Shown in pieces: positions 1 to 8,326 of a stretch of 62,122 bases of DNA (position 1 is its first letter; every line of letters starts with the position of its first letter). The notes under the pieces were generated by a model, which did no database searches, was not told the DNA's origin, and saw only the letters and a program-made list of their open reading frames with translations. The stretch is taken from positions 1 to 62,122 of the forward strand of contig CAYVTZ010000016.1 of assembly GCA_964454685.1 (NCBI GenBank), given 5' to 3'. Made by a program: the position numbers and the translations under genes. Source of the DNA: CAYVTZ01 sp964454685. Its GTDB lineage: Bacteria > Bacillota > Clostridia > Christensenellales > Christensenellaceae.

Positions 1-3000
1 TCCTATGTGATCGCCGCGCCGGTGGACATTGCAGGGGAACGCAACATCATGGGTGTGGTGGTGATCCGCAATCCCGATGTGCAGCGGGCGTATGTGCATG
101 AGGTGTACACAATAAAAGAAGTTGCTTCCGCCAGGACCGGGCGGGCAACCGTCACGCATTCCACGAATGGAGCGCAGGGCGGCCGCTCGAACCCCGGCGG
201 AAACAACCTCTCTATCCAAAATGTACTACGAAATGCGTTTGATGTCAACCCTGAATTGAAGGTGGCGCGCATCAAGCAGGCGGCGGAGGAATTTCGGAAG
301 ATTTACGACGAGGCAATCACACTGGCAAACGACACGCTGATTTATACGGGATATGAGCCGATTCATCGGCGGGAGAACTATTTCCCGCATTTTAATGACC
401 CCAAGGGTGATTCTGCGTTGGAAAAGGTTGCGCAGGTTTTTGGATGGGAAAAGCTGGAGAATGATTCCTTGCCGGAGGATATAGCGGGGCTGACGCAGGA
501 TTTTAAACCGGGGAAAAAATGGTTTGCACACTTCATGCAGCGCAACACGGAGGAAACGACATTTGACGCGCTGGGCGGATTTGACGCTTACATGGACGGC
601 ATCAAGGACGTGATTTTCCATACGGGAGACATTCAACGATGGCGGGCACTTGAAAACGCATTGCGCGGACGGCATACGGATGCGGTGATTCAAGAAAAGC
701 TGGAGGTGCTTTATCAAGATGAAACGTTGAGCGACGAGGCGCGGCGCGCGCAGGCAGAGGAAATCGGCGCGGGAAAACAGAACAGCAACTTATCGCACTA
801 CATTACCAATGTTGCGGATTATGTGGATGTGCTTGCCGGAAAGAAATCCTTTTATGACCGTCCGATGGAGCGGGAACTCAGCCGAAAGACGTATACCATT
901 ATGAAACGCCTGGAGGGGCGCGTGGCATCCAACATGATCGGCTTCAACTTCGGAAGTTATTTGACGAATGTGATTCCGCTGGTGCAATCGCTGGCGAGCA
1001 TTGACGTGCACCGCGTGGCGCAGGGAATGGGGCAGACGATGCGCAGCTGGGCGAAAAGTGACGGATTTGCGGTGCAATCGAACTTTTTGACGAATCGGCG
1101 GGGCAGGATGTATGCAAGATTTAAAGACGCGTTGAACCAAGGGAAAGATGCGGGCATGAAGCCCATGGAAGTGATTGACTTGTTTGTGGCGGAGAGCATT
1201 GTGCGGGCAAAGTATGCCGAGCAAATAAAAAGAGGGAAACCACACGCGGAGGCGATTGCTGCGGCGGACGATGCGGCGGCGCGCATTATGGCAGATCGTA
1301 GCTATGGCGCGATGCCCACGCTCTTTCATCAACGCAACCCTATTAAAAAGCTGTTTACCATGTTTCAACTGGAAGTGAACAACCAGTTAAGCAACTTCTT
1401 CCATGATTTGCCGCGCATGGCGAAGGAACGTGGCGTGGCACGTATGGCGTGGGGATTGCTTTTGTATATGCTGGGTGCATTTGGATTCAACGAACTGTAT
1501 GAAAAGCTGACGGGGCGGCGTCCGGCGCTTGACCCGATTGGTTTTGTGCGTGACACGATCCAAGACTTCAGCGATCCGAACAAGAAAAAGAGTGAAGCGG
1601 TGCTGGGCGTGGTACAAAATGTGGCGGAGCAGCTTCCTTTTGTGGGTGGTGTGATTGGCGGCGGCAGGGTACCCGTGAGTGCGGCGATTCCGTTTGCTGG
1701 AAATCTTACGGACACGGTGACGGGGTTTGCTGATCTTTTTGATGAAGATGTATCCGACGAATACAAGAGGGAACTGGTGGCGCGTGAACTGATGAAGCCT
1801 GTTTGGTATACCATCCCGCCGACGGGAGGAGGCGCGGCAAAAAAAGCGGTGGAGGGGATTTCTACCGTGGCAAACGGCGGCGCGTATGCACACACGAAAA
1901 AAGGCGAGAAAAAGCTAAAGTTTGCGGTGGATCAAGAACCGTTGGATTATTTGCAGGCTGGACTGTTTGGAAGATTTGCAACGCAGGGTGGACAGGCGTA
2001 TATCAAGGACGGATTTAAAGGCTTGAGCGCGCGGCAGACCATGGCGCACGAGGGGCTTGTGAACACGGGAATGAAGCCGAGAGAAGCAGAGCGTGTGGTG
2101 CGTGAATTTGCCGCCATTGAGGACGGCGCGGATAAAAAAAGCAGGCAACGGCAGGCTTTGGAAGGACTTGCGGGGGAGCAGCAGTTTGAACTCACGTATC
2201 ATCTGGTGTTTGGAGATGAAATGAGAGCGAAATCCCTGGCGGTTATGACGGCGTGCAATGTGGAAGAAAGCGACTTTACCGAAATTTTTTGGAAGGTGGA
2301 TGGCATTGAAGCGGATCAGGATGCGGACGGGAAAAGTGTTACAAACTCAAAGAGCCTGAAAATTAAGGACGTGATCGATCAATATGACTTCAAACAATAT
2401 CAGCGTGTCAAGCTTTATGAAACATTTGGCGTTGGAAAACAGGTGGCGAGCGGTGAGGTGAAGTGGGAGGACTTACAAGACAAAATTGCCGCGAAAAAAG
2501 AGGATGGTGAAAACTTGGACGGAAGAGCGAAAAGCGGCAGTGGAGTCCCGGCAACCGTTGAGGGGACGGTGAATCCAAAAAGCGACAACGTGATTGCGGC
2601 GGCAAAAGATGTGCAAGTACCCAGCTACAAACCGCAGACACGAGAAAAGATTGCGGCGGCGGGCATGAGCGAGCAGGACTGGGCGTATATCGATGCGCGT
2701 GCGGGAGCATACGGCGACAATAAGCTGGACTGGATGCGCGGTCTTGGACTGGAAGGCACGCAATTAAACAGTGTTGCGAAGGAGTTTTTGCTTTCGGATA
2801 CTGCCAAGGAGAAAATGACGGCGGCCGGTGATTTGGGCGTGAGCGAAGATGTGTATGTGGAAGGATATCTGTTTGGCTGGGAGAGTGTGGGCACAAAAGC
2901 GGAGCGTAACAAGCAGATTGACGCATGGGTGGACGCGAATGATTCCGTTCCGCAGAATGCAAAGGAATCCATGAAACAATGGCTGGCAGTGCGGAAGGGG

Positions 3001-3471
3001 AAACAAGGATACGCGGCAAAAGAGGAGGCAGCGACGGCAAGAATATCCGGCTCCTCCGGCCGTTCTTCCGGCAGACGCAGTGGAGGCAAGAGTAGCGTTG
3101 CAAAGCAAATGGCGGCGGCTCAAAAATTGCGCGAGGATTACGAGGCAAAACAAGCAAAGCTGCAAGAAAGCTGGCGCAGGCAGGCATTTGAACTGCAAGC
3201 GGCGTTGGACAAAGCGAGGCATGGCGCAACGCAGATCCCGAAGCTGCCGGACTTGGATTTTGCACCGGTGTTACGTGCGGCGGCGAAGGCGGGCAAACCC
3301 AACCTTGCCGTGAAGGTGAATCCGAAACTATTGCAGCAGCTGACACAGGCCATGAAGCGCAGGCAGACGGCAGAACAAGCCGACCTTGCGGGGGTGGGCA
3401 ATCTGCCGATATCCGAAGCGGAAAAAGAAAAGATGCGCGCGGCCATGCGCAAGCATTATGAAAGGCGGTGA
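1..3471 (+). CDS. Giant phage polyvalent protein, C-terminal part (5' end outside window)
   Basis: The reading frame is open to base 1, so at least 1156 residues of a longer protein are visible. The first ~40 residues, with GVVVIRNPDVQRAYVHEV, resemble the end of the barnase/EndoU-like nuclease domains seen in phage polyvalent proteins. Then come a mostly helical middle (about 70-550), a hydrophobic patch near WGLLLYMLGAFGF (about 480-500), and a charged, Gly/Ser- and Lys-rich, coiled-coil-like tail (about 980-1154). Such very long proteins occur near portal/MuF genes of Firmicutes phages and are probably packaged and injected with the DNA. No catalytic motif was identified with certainty. 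The stop is followed by a terminator and then the lysis genes. Confidence 0.75.
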   Translation, partial: SYVIAAPVDIAGERNIMGVVVIRNPDVQRAYVHEVYTIKEVASARTGRATVTHSTNGAQGGRSNPGGNNLSIQNVLRNAFDVNPELKVARIKQAAEEFRKIYDEAITLANDTLIYTGYEPIHRRENYFPHFNDPKGDSALEKVAQVFGWEKLENDSLPEDIAGLTQDFKPGKKWFAHFMQRNTEETTFDALGGFDAYMDGIKDVIFHTGDIQRWRALENALRGRHTDAVIQEKLEVLYQDETLSDEARRAQAEEIGAGKQNSNLSHYITNVADYVDVLAGKKSFYDRPMERELSRKTYTIMKRLEGRVASNMIGFNFGSYLTNVIPLVQSLASIDVHRVAQGMGQTMRSWAKSDGFAVQSNFLTNRRGRMYARFKDALNQGKDAGMKPMEVIDLFVAESIVRAKYAEQIKRGKPHAEAIAAADDAAARIMADRSYGAMPTLFHQRNPIKKLFTMFQLEVNNQLSNFFHDLPRMAKERGVARMAWGLLLYMLGAFGFNELYEKLTGRRPALDPIGFVRDTIQDFSDPNKKKSEAVLGVVQNVAEQLPFVGGVIGGGRVPVSAAIPFAGNLTDTVTGFADLFDEDVSDEYKRELVARELMKPVWYTIPPTGGGAAKKAVEGISTVANGGAYAHTKKGEKKLKFAVDQEPLDYLQAGLFGRFATQGGQAYIKDGFKGLSARQTMAHEGLVNTGMKPREAERVVREFAAIEDGADKKSRQRQALEGLAGEQQFELTYHLVFGDEMRAKSLAVMTACNVEESDFTEIFWKVDGIEADQDADGKSVTNSKSLKIKDVIDQYDFKQYQRVKLYETFGVGKQVASGEVKWEDLQDKIAAKKEDGENLDGRAKSGSGVPATVEGTVNPKSDNVIAAAKDVQVPSYKPQTREKIAAAGMSEQDWAYIDARAGAYGDNKLDWMRGLGLEGTQLNSVAKEFLLSDTAKEKMTAAGDLGVSEDVYVEGYLFGWESVGTKAERNKQIDAWVDANDSVPQNAKESMKQWLAVRKGKQGYAAKEEAATARISGSSGRSSGRRSGGKSSVAKQMAAAQKLREDYEAKQAKLQESWRRQAFELQAALDKARHGATQIPKLPDLDFAPVLRAAAKAGKPNLAVKVNPKLLQQLTQAMKRRQTAEQADLAGVGNLPISEAEKEKMRAAMRKHYERR

Positions 3472-3510
3472 ACGAGATGTAGAATGCGGCAAAGAGGAAA
3501 CGAAGGACTG

Positions 3511-3534
3511 GGAGCGTGTGTGCGCTCCTTTTTT
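3511..3534 (+). terminator. Intrinsic terminator between structural and lysis genes
   Basis: GGAGCG (3511-3516) pairs with CGCTCC (3523-3528) and is followed by six T. It lies between the giant protein and the amidase. It also argues against the in-frame ATG at 3484 as the amidase start, because the hairpin would then be inside the coding region. Confidence 0.6.
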
Positions 3535-3558
3535 GATGAAGAAATGGAGGAAATAAGG

Positions 3559-4278
3559 ATGAAACGATTTGATTATGTGAAGGATGCAGGATTGAAATTT
3601 GTGCGGGCGCTGACGCGGCGCAAAAAGACGAACCTGATTGTACTGCACCATGTGCAGGGGAACATGAGTGTTACTGCGGTGCATCAGTTGCACCTTGGGC
3701 GTGGACACAAGGGGATTGACTACAACATCTATGTGGACAAGGATGGCACGGTCTACTGGGGGCGTGGTCTTGAAATGGAAGGCGGGCACACACTTGCAAA
3801 GCTGGGCATCAATGTGCGATCGGTGGGCATTGTGTGCAACGGTGACTTTACACGTGAGCGCATGGGCGCGGCGCAACTGGAGTCGCTCAAGCGCGTGGTT
3901 ATGGATGTGGTGCGGTATTATGGCTTTGAGAGTGTTGCGCAGATCGTTGGGCACGGCGAGGTGGGGAACACGGATTGTCCGGGGAAATTCTTCCCGCTGG
4001 CAGAGGTGAAGGAGTATATTCGCAACGGCGGCAAGAATACGTTAGAGCCGGAGCCGGACAGCCCGACCAACGAGGACGGCGATCCGTACAACTGGCGCGT
4101 TGCCGTGGGGGTGCTCAACTACCGTGAGAGTGCGGGCGGCAAGGTGCTGGGGCAGCTGCGGCGCGGCGATCTTGTTTATTTGGATCGTCTTGTGCCGGAG
4201 GAGGACTGGGCGCGGGTGAAGATCGGCGGCAAGGATGGAAAAACGGTTTATGTTTGGAAGAAGTATATTAGTGCGTGA
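3559..4278 (+). CDS. Phage endolysin: N-acetylmuramoyl-L-alanine amidase (Amidase_2/PGRP fold) with C-terminal SH3-like domain
   Basis: The enzyme should cleave the amide bond between MurNAc and L-Ala of peptidoglycan for host lysis. In the 239-residue protein the T7-lysozyme-type zinc ligands are visible as H30 (in LHH), H132 (in GHGEV) and C140 (in DCPG); the H-to-C spacing of eight equals that of T7 lysozyme. Residues ~1-160 form the amidase. After a Pro/Glu/Asp linker, residues ~180-239 (VAVGVLNYRESAGGKVLG and following) look like a bacterial SH3 cell-wall-binding domain. The start at 3559 is chosen for GGAGG at 3547-3551 and because an upstream ATG would span a terminator. It overlaps no neighbour; the holin begins 15 bases after its stop. 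Confidence 0.9.
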   Translation: MKRFDYVKDAGLKFVRALTRRKKTNLIVLHHVQGNMSVTAVHQLHLGRGHKGIDYNIYVDKDGTVYWGRGLEMEGGHTLAKLGINVRSVGIVCNGDFTRERMGAAQLESLKRVVMDVVRYYGFESVAQIVGHGEVGNTDCPGKFFPLAEVKEYIRNGGKNTLEPEPDSPTNEDGDPYNWRVAVGVLNYRESAGGKVLGQLRRGDLVYLDRLVPEEDWARVKIGGKDGKTVYVWKKYISA

Positions 4279-4292
4279 AGGAGGGCAGACGG

Positions 4293-4574
4293 ATGAATAT
4301 TAACTGGAAGGTAAGAGTAAAAAACCCAACGTTTTGGATCGGACTGCTGGGCGTGATCGCATCGCCTATGCTGGCGTATTATGGCTTAAGTTATGCGGAC
4401 ATGACATCATGGCAGAGCATCGGAGATGTTTTAACGCAGTTTGTGACCAATCCATTTTTGGTGGGTACGGTGGCGATGGCGGTGCTGTCGTTTATTGGTG
4501 TGCTGGCTGATCCGACTACAAAGGGAATCAAAGACAGCGCGCGTGCGATGACGTACCGGCAGCCGGAGGAGTGA
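4293..4574 (+). CDS. Phage holin, phi LC3 family
   Basis: This 93-residue protein starts MNINWKVRVKNPTFW, a signature of the phi-LC3 holin family. It has two hydrophobic segments (about 13-32, FWIGLLGVIASPMLAYYG, and about 55-75, FLVGTVAMAVLSFIGVLAD) and a polar C-terminus. It would form the membrane lesion that lets the upstream amidase reach the wall. AAGGAGGG at 4278-4285 sets the start at 4293. It lies in a tight operon between the endolysin and a second small membrane protein. Confidence 0.88.
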   Translation: MNINWKVRVKNPTFWIGLLGVIASPMLAYYGLSYADMTSWQSIGDVLTQFVTNPFLVGTVAMAVLSFIGVLADPTTKGIKDSARAMTYRQPEE

Positions 4575-4578
4575 GTGC

Positions 4579-4905
4579 ATGGGGGAATTGATTAACAACC
4601 TCATTGTAGAGCAGATTGTGAATGTGCTGTTTGCGGTTGGTGTGGGTGTGCTGGGGTTTGTATGTGGGGTGTTGGTGAAGCAGGCAAAAAAGGCGCGGTG
4701 CGAGGACGACGCGATCAAGGACGGTGTACGCGCCATGCTGCATGATCGCATCGTAGAAATCTGCGACCGCTGCGCGGAGCGCGCGTTTGTACACCTCCAC
4801 AACTTGCAATCGGTGGAAGCGATGTATCAGGCATACCACAATTTGGGTGGAAATGGAGCGGTGACGAAGTGCGTCGAGGACTTTAAGAAGTTGCCGATCA
4901 GGTAG
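4579..4905 (+). CDS. Small phage membrane protein downstream of the holin (function unknown)
   Basis: The 108-residue protein has one N-terminal membrane helix (about 13-35, VNVLFAVGVGVLGFVCGVL) and then a charged soluble helical region with several Cys and His (CDRCAERAFVHLHN). Similar small proteins sit beside holins in Firmicutes phages; a second holin or lysis regulator is possible but not shown. The ATG follows the holin stop by four bases, with a GGAGGAG sequence just upstream at the end of the holin gene. A strong terminator ends the operon. Confidence 0.7.
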   Translation: MGELINNLIVEQIVNVLFAVGVGVLGFVCGVLVKQAKKARCEDDAIKDGVRAMLHDRIVEICDRCAERAFVHLHNLQSVEAMYQAYHNLGGNGAVTKCVEDFKKLPIR

Positions 4906-4914
4906 CATGAGAGG

Positions 4915-4948
4915 GGCGGGAGACTCGTGAGGTTTCCCGCTCTTTTTT
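4915..4948 (+). terminator. Terminator of the phage lysis operon
   Basis: GGCGGGAGA and the later TTTCCCGC form a GC-rich stem around a short loop, followed by TCTTTTTTT. It lies ten bases after the last phage gene. Confidence 0.85.
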
Positions 4949-4960
4949 TGTAGGGAAAAC

Positions 4961-5021
4961 TGACTAAATTTTGACTATTTAAAGCTGTATGACTACGAAT
5001 TGACTACGATGTTTTTGACTA
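4961..5021 (+). repeat. Five TGACTA direct repeats: probable integrase arm-type sites
   Basis: TGACTA occurs at 4961, 4972, 4990, 5001 and 5016, four of the five inside TTGACTA. Two pairs are 11 bp apart, about one helical turn. The block lies between the last phage gene and the attR core and codes for nothing. Clustered short direct repeats beside an attachment core are typical arm-type binding sites of tyrosine integrases; the assignment is inference from position and pattern. Confidence 0.6.
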
Positions 5022-5118
5022 TTTTCGAGTGATGGCGTTGGCCTCGAAATGGCTTTGTTAAGCGGGAAAATTGCCTTGGTGCTTTTGTTCAGTGGTTGCG
5101 CTGAAATATGAAAAAATG

Positions 5119-5165
5119 GACTTTTAATCAAGGTGTCCGGAGTTCGAATCTCCGGTGGATCACCA
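5119..5165 (+). other. attR: 3' half of tRNA-Lys(UUU)
   Basis: The 47 bases fit the 3' part of a tRNA: GA of the anticodon stem, loop CTTTTAA (anticodon TTT), stem TCAAG, five-base variable region GTGTC, T stem CGGAG/CTCCG around TTCGAAT, acceptor strand GTGGATC, discriminator A and an encoded CCA. The bases before 5119 do not complete the anticodon stem (ATGGA is present where CTTGA is needed), and no D arm is found upstream, so this is a fragment and not a working tRNA. Crossover therefore probably lies within or 3' of the anticodon loop. The host tRNA terminator follows at 5189. Confidence 0.85.
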
Positions 5166-5188
5166 AAGGCATGATGCCGCAACGAAGT

Positions 5189-5219
5189 CGCGTACCAAAA
5201 ACGGTGCGCGATTTTTTTT
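5189..5219 (+). terminator. Host terminator of the tRNA-Lys gene
   Basis: GCGTACC and GGTGCGC pair around AAAAAC, closed by flanking C-G and one G-U pair, with eight T directly after. It would originally have ended the tRNA-Lys transcript. Confidence 0.8.
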
Positions 5220-5723
5220 ATGTGTTTGCGTTGCGCCGCATCTTTTCCGATCATATTAGGTAAGGGAAATACCGTTACAACGCTGATTGTGCGGCGTTTT
5301 TTGTTTGTTTGACTTTAGTCTGGTTTTGCCTTGTGATTATTGATACGATGTGTTGTCGGATACGTATCGCGCGAATTAGGCATAGCCTTCGCTGACCTTG
5401 CTGCGCATCACTTTATTACTAGCTTTCTTCTATTATTCATGCCTGCTTTTTGTGATTAACGGGGAATGATCGCTGGACGGTTGGCGATGTGGTGCAAACA
5501 AATAGATTTGCGCAATTTTGACAAAGTAGTAAAAAAAGTACGACAAAATAAAAAAATAGTCCAATAGATTATTTTTGCCAGTTTGCTATGATGAAATAGA
5601 AGAATAATCCGACAAAATGGTTCCAACAACAAAAAAATATTTGAAAATCATTGTGAATTGTTGTTTTTGATACAACAATTCAAAAACTTTGTCGCGTTGA
5701 ATCGGTTAGTAGGGAGGACGATT
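5220..5723. other. Intergenic region upstream of the first ABC importer
   Basis: About 500 bases without a gene. A weak hairpin (AACGC at 5279 with GCGTT at 5294, then T-rich) might be a second terminator. The 5500-5650 part is very AT-rich. TATGAT at 5587-5592 is a possible -10 box, but no good -35 stands 16-18 bases before it; TTGACA at 5518 lacks a partner -10. GACAAAAT appears twice (5542 and 5612). The perfect inverted repeat at 5654-5682 is listed separately. Confidence 0.5.
5654..5682. promoter_or_regulatory. Perfect 11-bp inverted repeat before the importer operon
   Basis: TGAATTGTTGT (5654-5664) and ACAACAATTCA (5672-5682) are exact reverse complements around a 7-base spacer. The right arm is followed by AAAAAC and not by a T run, so an intrinsic terminator is unlikely. 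Its place 42 bases before the first start codon suggests a repressor operator or an mRNA hairpin. The binding protein is unknown. Confidence 0.55.
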
Positions 5724-7217
5724 ATGGGAGAACTGGTATTAAAAGCTGAAGGGATCAACAAAAAATTCCCGGGAACGAAAGCGTTGAGCGATATGCATTT
5801 TGATTTGCATCGCGGAGAGGTATTAGCGTTGGTTGGCGAAAACGGGGCGGGTAAATCAACATTGATGAACATCATTTCAGGAGTGCTTGCACCTGACAGC
5901 GGATGTATCTTGTTGGAACAGCAGGAGGTCCGGTTTGCTACAACAAAGGAAGCGCAAGATGCGGGAATTGGCTTTGTCCATCAAGAGCTGTCTGTCTGTG
6001 CAAATCTGACCGTAGCAGAGAACATTTTTATGGGAAGAATTGAAAAATTCAAAAACAAAGTGGGATTGATCAACTTTAAGCGATTGCAACAGGAGACGCA
6101 ACAATTTCTCAACCGATTTGAATCTGCGATTGACCCTGCTGCCAAAATGCGTGACTTAAAAATTGCAGACCAGCAAATTGTGGAAATCATCAAATCGTGG
6201 GTGCTTGACTGTAAAGTGATTATTTTCGACGAGCCAACTTCTTCGCTAACGGAAAAGGAAACGGAGAAATTATTCGAGATGATCCGGGAGCTTAAAACAG
6301 AAAACATTGGTGTGATCTACATAAGCCACAGGATGGAAGAGATTTTCACATTGTGTGACCGGATTACCATCATGCGAGACGGAAACTATGTGGATACGCT
6401 CCAAGTTTCTGACGTAACGCCCAACATCATTGTAAACAAAATGGTCGGCAGGACGATTGAAAACCTATACCCAAGCAAAGCTCAAAAAAGCGGTGAAGTA
6501 ATTATGCAGTGCAGCGGGCTGCGCATTGATGGACTGTTTGAAAATGTAAGCTATGAGGTTCGCAAGGGTGAAATTCTGGGATTTGCAGGTTTGGTTGGCG
6601 CAGGAAGAACCGAAGTGGCATGCGGAACATGCGGACTGTTTGGGTTGGATGCAGGTGAAATTTTGCTGGATGGCAAACAGGTGAAAATAAAAAACTATGC
6701 GCAAGCCGTTGCAGCCGGAATGGCGTATCTGACTGAAGACCGAAAAATGCAAGGGGTGTTTTTGAAAATGGATATTGCAAAAAACATCAGTGTGACCGCT
6801 TTGAAATCGTATGTAAAAAATGGAATGCTGGTGGATGCAAAAGAGCGTGAGATTGCAGAATCGTTCCGAAGAAAGCTGAATATAAAGGTTTCGAGCACCA
6901 CACAAAAAGTAGGGAGCCTGTCCGGTGGCAATCAACAAAAGGTGATGATTGCAAAATGGTTGAACACAAACCCGCGGATCCTTTTCCTGGATGAGCCGAC
7001 CAGAGGCATTGATGTTGGCGCCAAGAGTGAGATTCATGGTATGCTGCGTCAGCTTGCAAACGATGGTGTTGCAGTTGTAGTGATTTCGTCTGAGTTGCCG
7101 GAAATTATTGGGCTTTGTGATCGTGTGATCGTAATGCATGAAGGAAAAGTAACCGGACAGCTTAGCAGTGACGAACTGACAGAGGAACGCATCATGACGC
7201 TGGCGACGGCGATTTAA
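5724..7217 (+). CDS. Sugar ABC transporter ATP-binding protein (RbsA/MglA family)
   Basis: This is the 497-residue double-ATPase subunit of a CUT2-type importer. Domain 1 (about 1-230) has Walker A GENGAGKS (38-45) and Walker B IIFDEPTSS. Domain 2 (about 255-497) has the degenerate Walker A GLVGAGRT usual in this family, an intact signature LSGGNQQK and Walker B LFLDEPTRG. It would power uptake of a pentose, hexose or related compound through the permease that follows. The start at 5724 is chosen for AGGGAGG at 5711-5717; in-frame upstream starts lack such a site. The permease begins 56 bases after the stop. Substrate is not predictable from the ATPase. Confidence 0.92.
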   Translation: MGELVLKAEGINKKFPGTKALSDMHFDLHRGEVLALVGENGAGKSTLMNIISGVLAPDSGCILLEQQEVRFATTKEAQDAGIGFVHQELSVCANLTVAENIFMGRIEKFKNKVGLINFKRLQQETQQFLNRFESAIDPAAKMRDLKIADQQIVEIIKSWVLDCKVIIFDEPTSSLTEKETEKLFEMIRELKTENIGVIYISHRMEEIFTLCDRITIMRDGNYVDTLQVSDVTPNIIVNKMVGRTIENLYPSKAQKSGEVIMQCSGLRIDGLFENVSYEVRKGEILGFAGLVGAGRTEVACGTCGLFGLDAGEILLDGKQVKIKNYAQAVAAGMAYLTEDRKMQGVFLKMDIAKNISVTALKSYVKNGMLVDAKEREIAESFRRKLNIKVSSTTQKVGSLSGGNQQKVMIAKWLNTNPRILFLDEPTRGIDVGAKSEIHGMLRQLANDGVAVVVISSELPEIIGLCDRVIVMHEGKVTGQLSSDELTEERIMTLATAI

Positions 7218-7272
7218 AACGCAAGATAGCATTCATTTGTGAAAGAGAATAAAATGTATAAGGAGCAAGAAG

Positions 7273-8280
7273 ATGACAACTATGGAAAAAAGCGCGGCAC
7301 AAAAAAAGACTGGCGCATTTAGTAAATTAAAGAATTTTCGTGAACTGAATTTGATTATTATTATCGCAGCGATCTGTGTGATTATGAGCTTTCTCAGCCC
7401 GGTGTTCGCTACGGCAACCAACATACGCGCAGTAGCAATCAGCTTGGCACTTGATTTTATTGTCGTAACAGCAATGGCGCTGGTGATTATTTCCGGCGGA
7501 ATCGATCTTTCGGTGGGTGCCACGATGGGCGTGGCGTGCGCGATTACCGCAGTCATGTATACGGGTGGGTCACCATTTATTGTATGTGTTGTCTGTGGAT
7601 TTGGCGTTGCTGTGTTAATGGGGTTTTTCAATGGATTTCTGATTGCGAAACAAAAAATGCCGCCGTTCATTGTAACGCTTGCGGCAATGAGCATTGCGCG
7701 TGGACTGTGTTTTATTGTTACACAAGGATATTCGATCTCGCTGACGAACAAACTGCCTGCAGGATTTAAAATCTTGGGATCGGGTGAAGTAGGGGGCATT
7801 CCGGTACTGGTTATCATCAGCATTGCGTTCATTATATTTGCCGATATCATGTTCCGCCGGTCACCGGTATTGCGCAAAGTATTCTATACAGGCAGCAACG
7901 AAAAGACGGCTGCGTATTCAGGAATCCCTGTTTCCAAAATTAAAATATCTGTGTATGTGGTTTCTGCGGCGCTCTGCGGCCTTGCCGGGATTCTGTTTCT
8001 GGCGCGTTTTAGCTACGCGTCGGCAATCGTTGGACAAGGCATTGAGATGAGCATGATCGCCGGGTGCGTGATTGGCGGCGTTAGCATGGAGGGCGGCGAA
8101 GGCTCGGTACTGGGTGCCGTGCTGGGCGTGACCATGCTTGCGCTGATCAATAACGCATTGGTGCTCTTGAACATCTCGGTATACTGGCAAGAGTTTATCA
8201 GCGGAGTTATTCTGATCACTGCGGTATGGTTGGATTATTATAGAAACTCCAGACGCCAAAAAGCACTGGTAAAAGCTTAG
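7273..8280 (+). CDS. Sugar ABC transporter permease (RbsC/AraH family)
   Basis: The 335-residue membrane protein has about eight to ten hydrophobic helices and the family motif around ISGGIDLSVGATMG, followed by EAA-like permease segments. It would form the channel of the CUT2 importer with the adjacent ATPase and receptor. The start at 7273 is preceded by AAGGAGCAAG. The first ~25 residues are polar. The receptor gene follows 46 bases downstream in the same direction. Confidence 0.92.
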   Translation: MTTMEKSAAQKKTGAFSKLKNFRELNLIIIIAAICVIMSFLSPVFATATNIRAVAISLALDFIVVTAMALVIISGGIDLSVGATMGVACAITAVMYTGGSPFIVCVVCGFGVAVLMGFFNGFLIAKQKMPPFIVTLAAMSIARGLCFIVTQGYSISLTNKLPAGFKILGSGEVGGIPVLVIISIAFIIFADIMFRRSPVLRKVFYTGSNEKTAAYSGIPVSKIKISVYVVSAALCGLAGILFLARFSYASAIVGQGIEMSMIAGCVIGGVSMEGGEGSVLGAVLGVTMLALINNALVLLNISVYWQEFISGVILITAVWLDYYRNSRRQKALVKA

Positions 8281-8326
8281 TTTGAATTTGGGAAATATCC
8301 CTAAATAATATATGGAGGAAGAATCA

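Larger units (their letters stand above)
1..5165 (+). mobile_element. Right end of an integrated prophage (partial)
   Basis: The stretch holds only phage-type genes: the end of a giant polyvalent protein, then a lysis module of amidase, holin and a second small membrane protein, all on the plus strand. It ends exactly at a half tRNA gene that lacks its 5' half, the usual footprint of a tyrosine-integrase phage in a tRNA 3' end. Genes after 5165 are ordinary chromosomal ones. The head, tail and integrase genes, attL and the restored intact tRNA-Lys gene should lie to the left, outside the window. Whether the phage is still active cannot be judged. Confidence 0.88.

Noticed and set aside
2408..3346. 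312-codon minus-strand frame within the giant phage gene
   Set aside because: It is a Pro/Ser/His/Arg-rich antisense shadow of a GC-biased coding region, without domains or a ribosome site.
4979..5254. 91-codon minus-strand frame across attR
   Set aside because: It reads the tRNA-Lys fragment and its terminator (PPEIRTPDTL-type artefact) and has no ribosome site.
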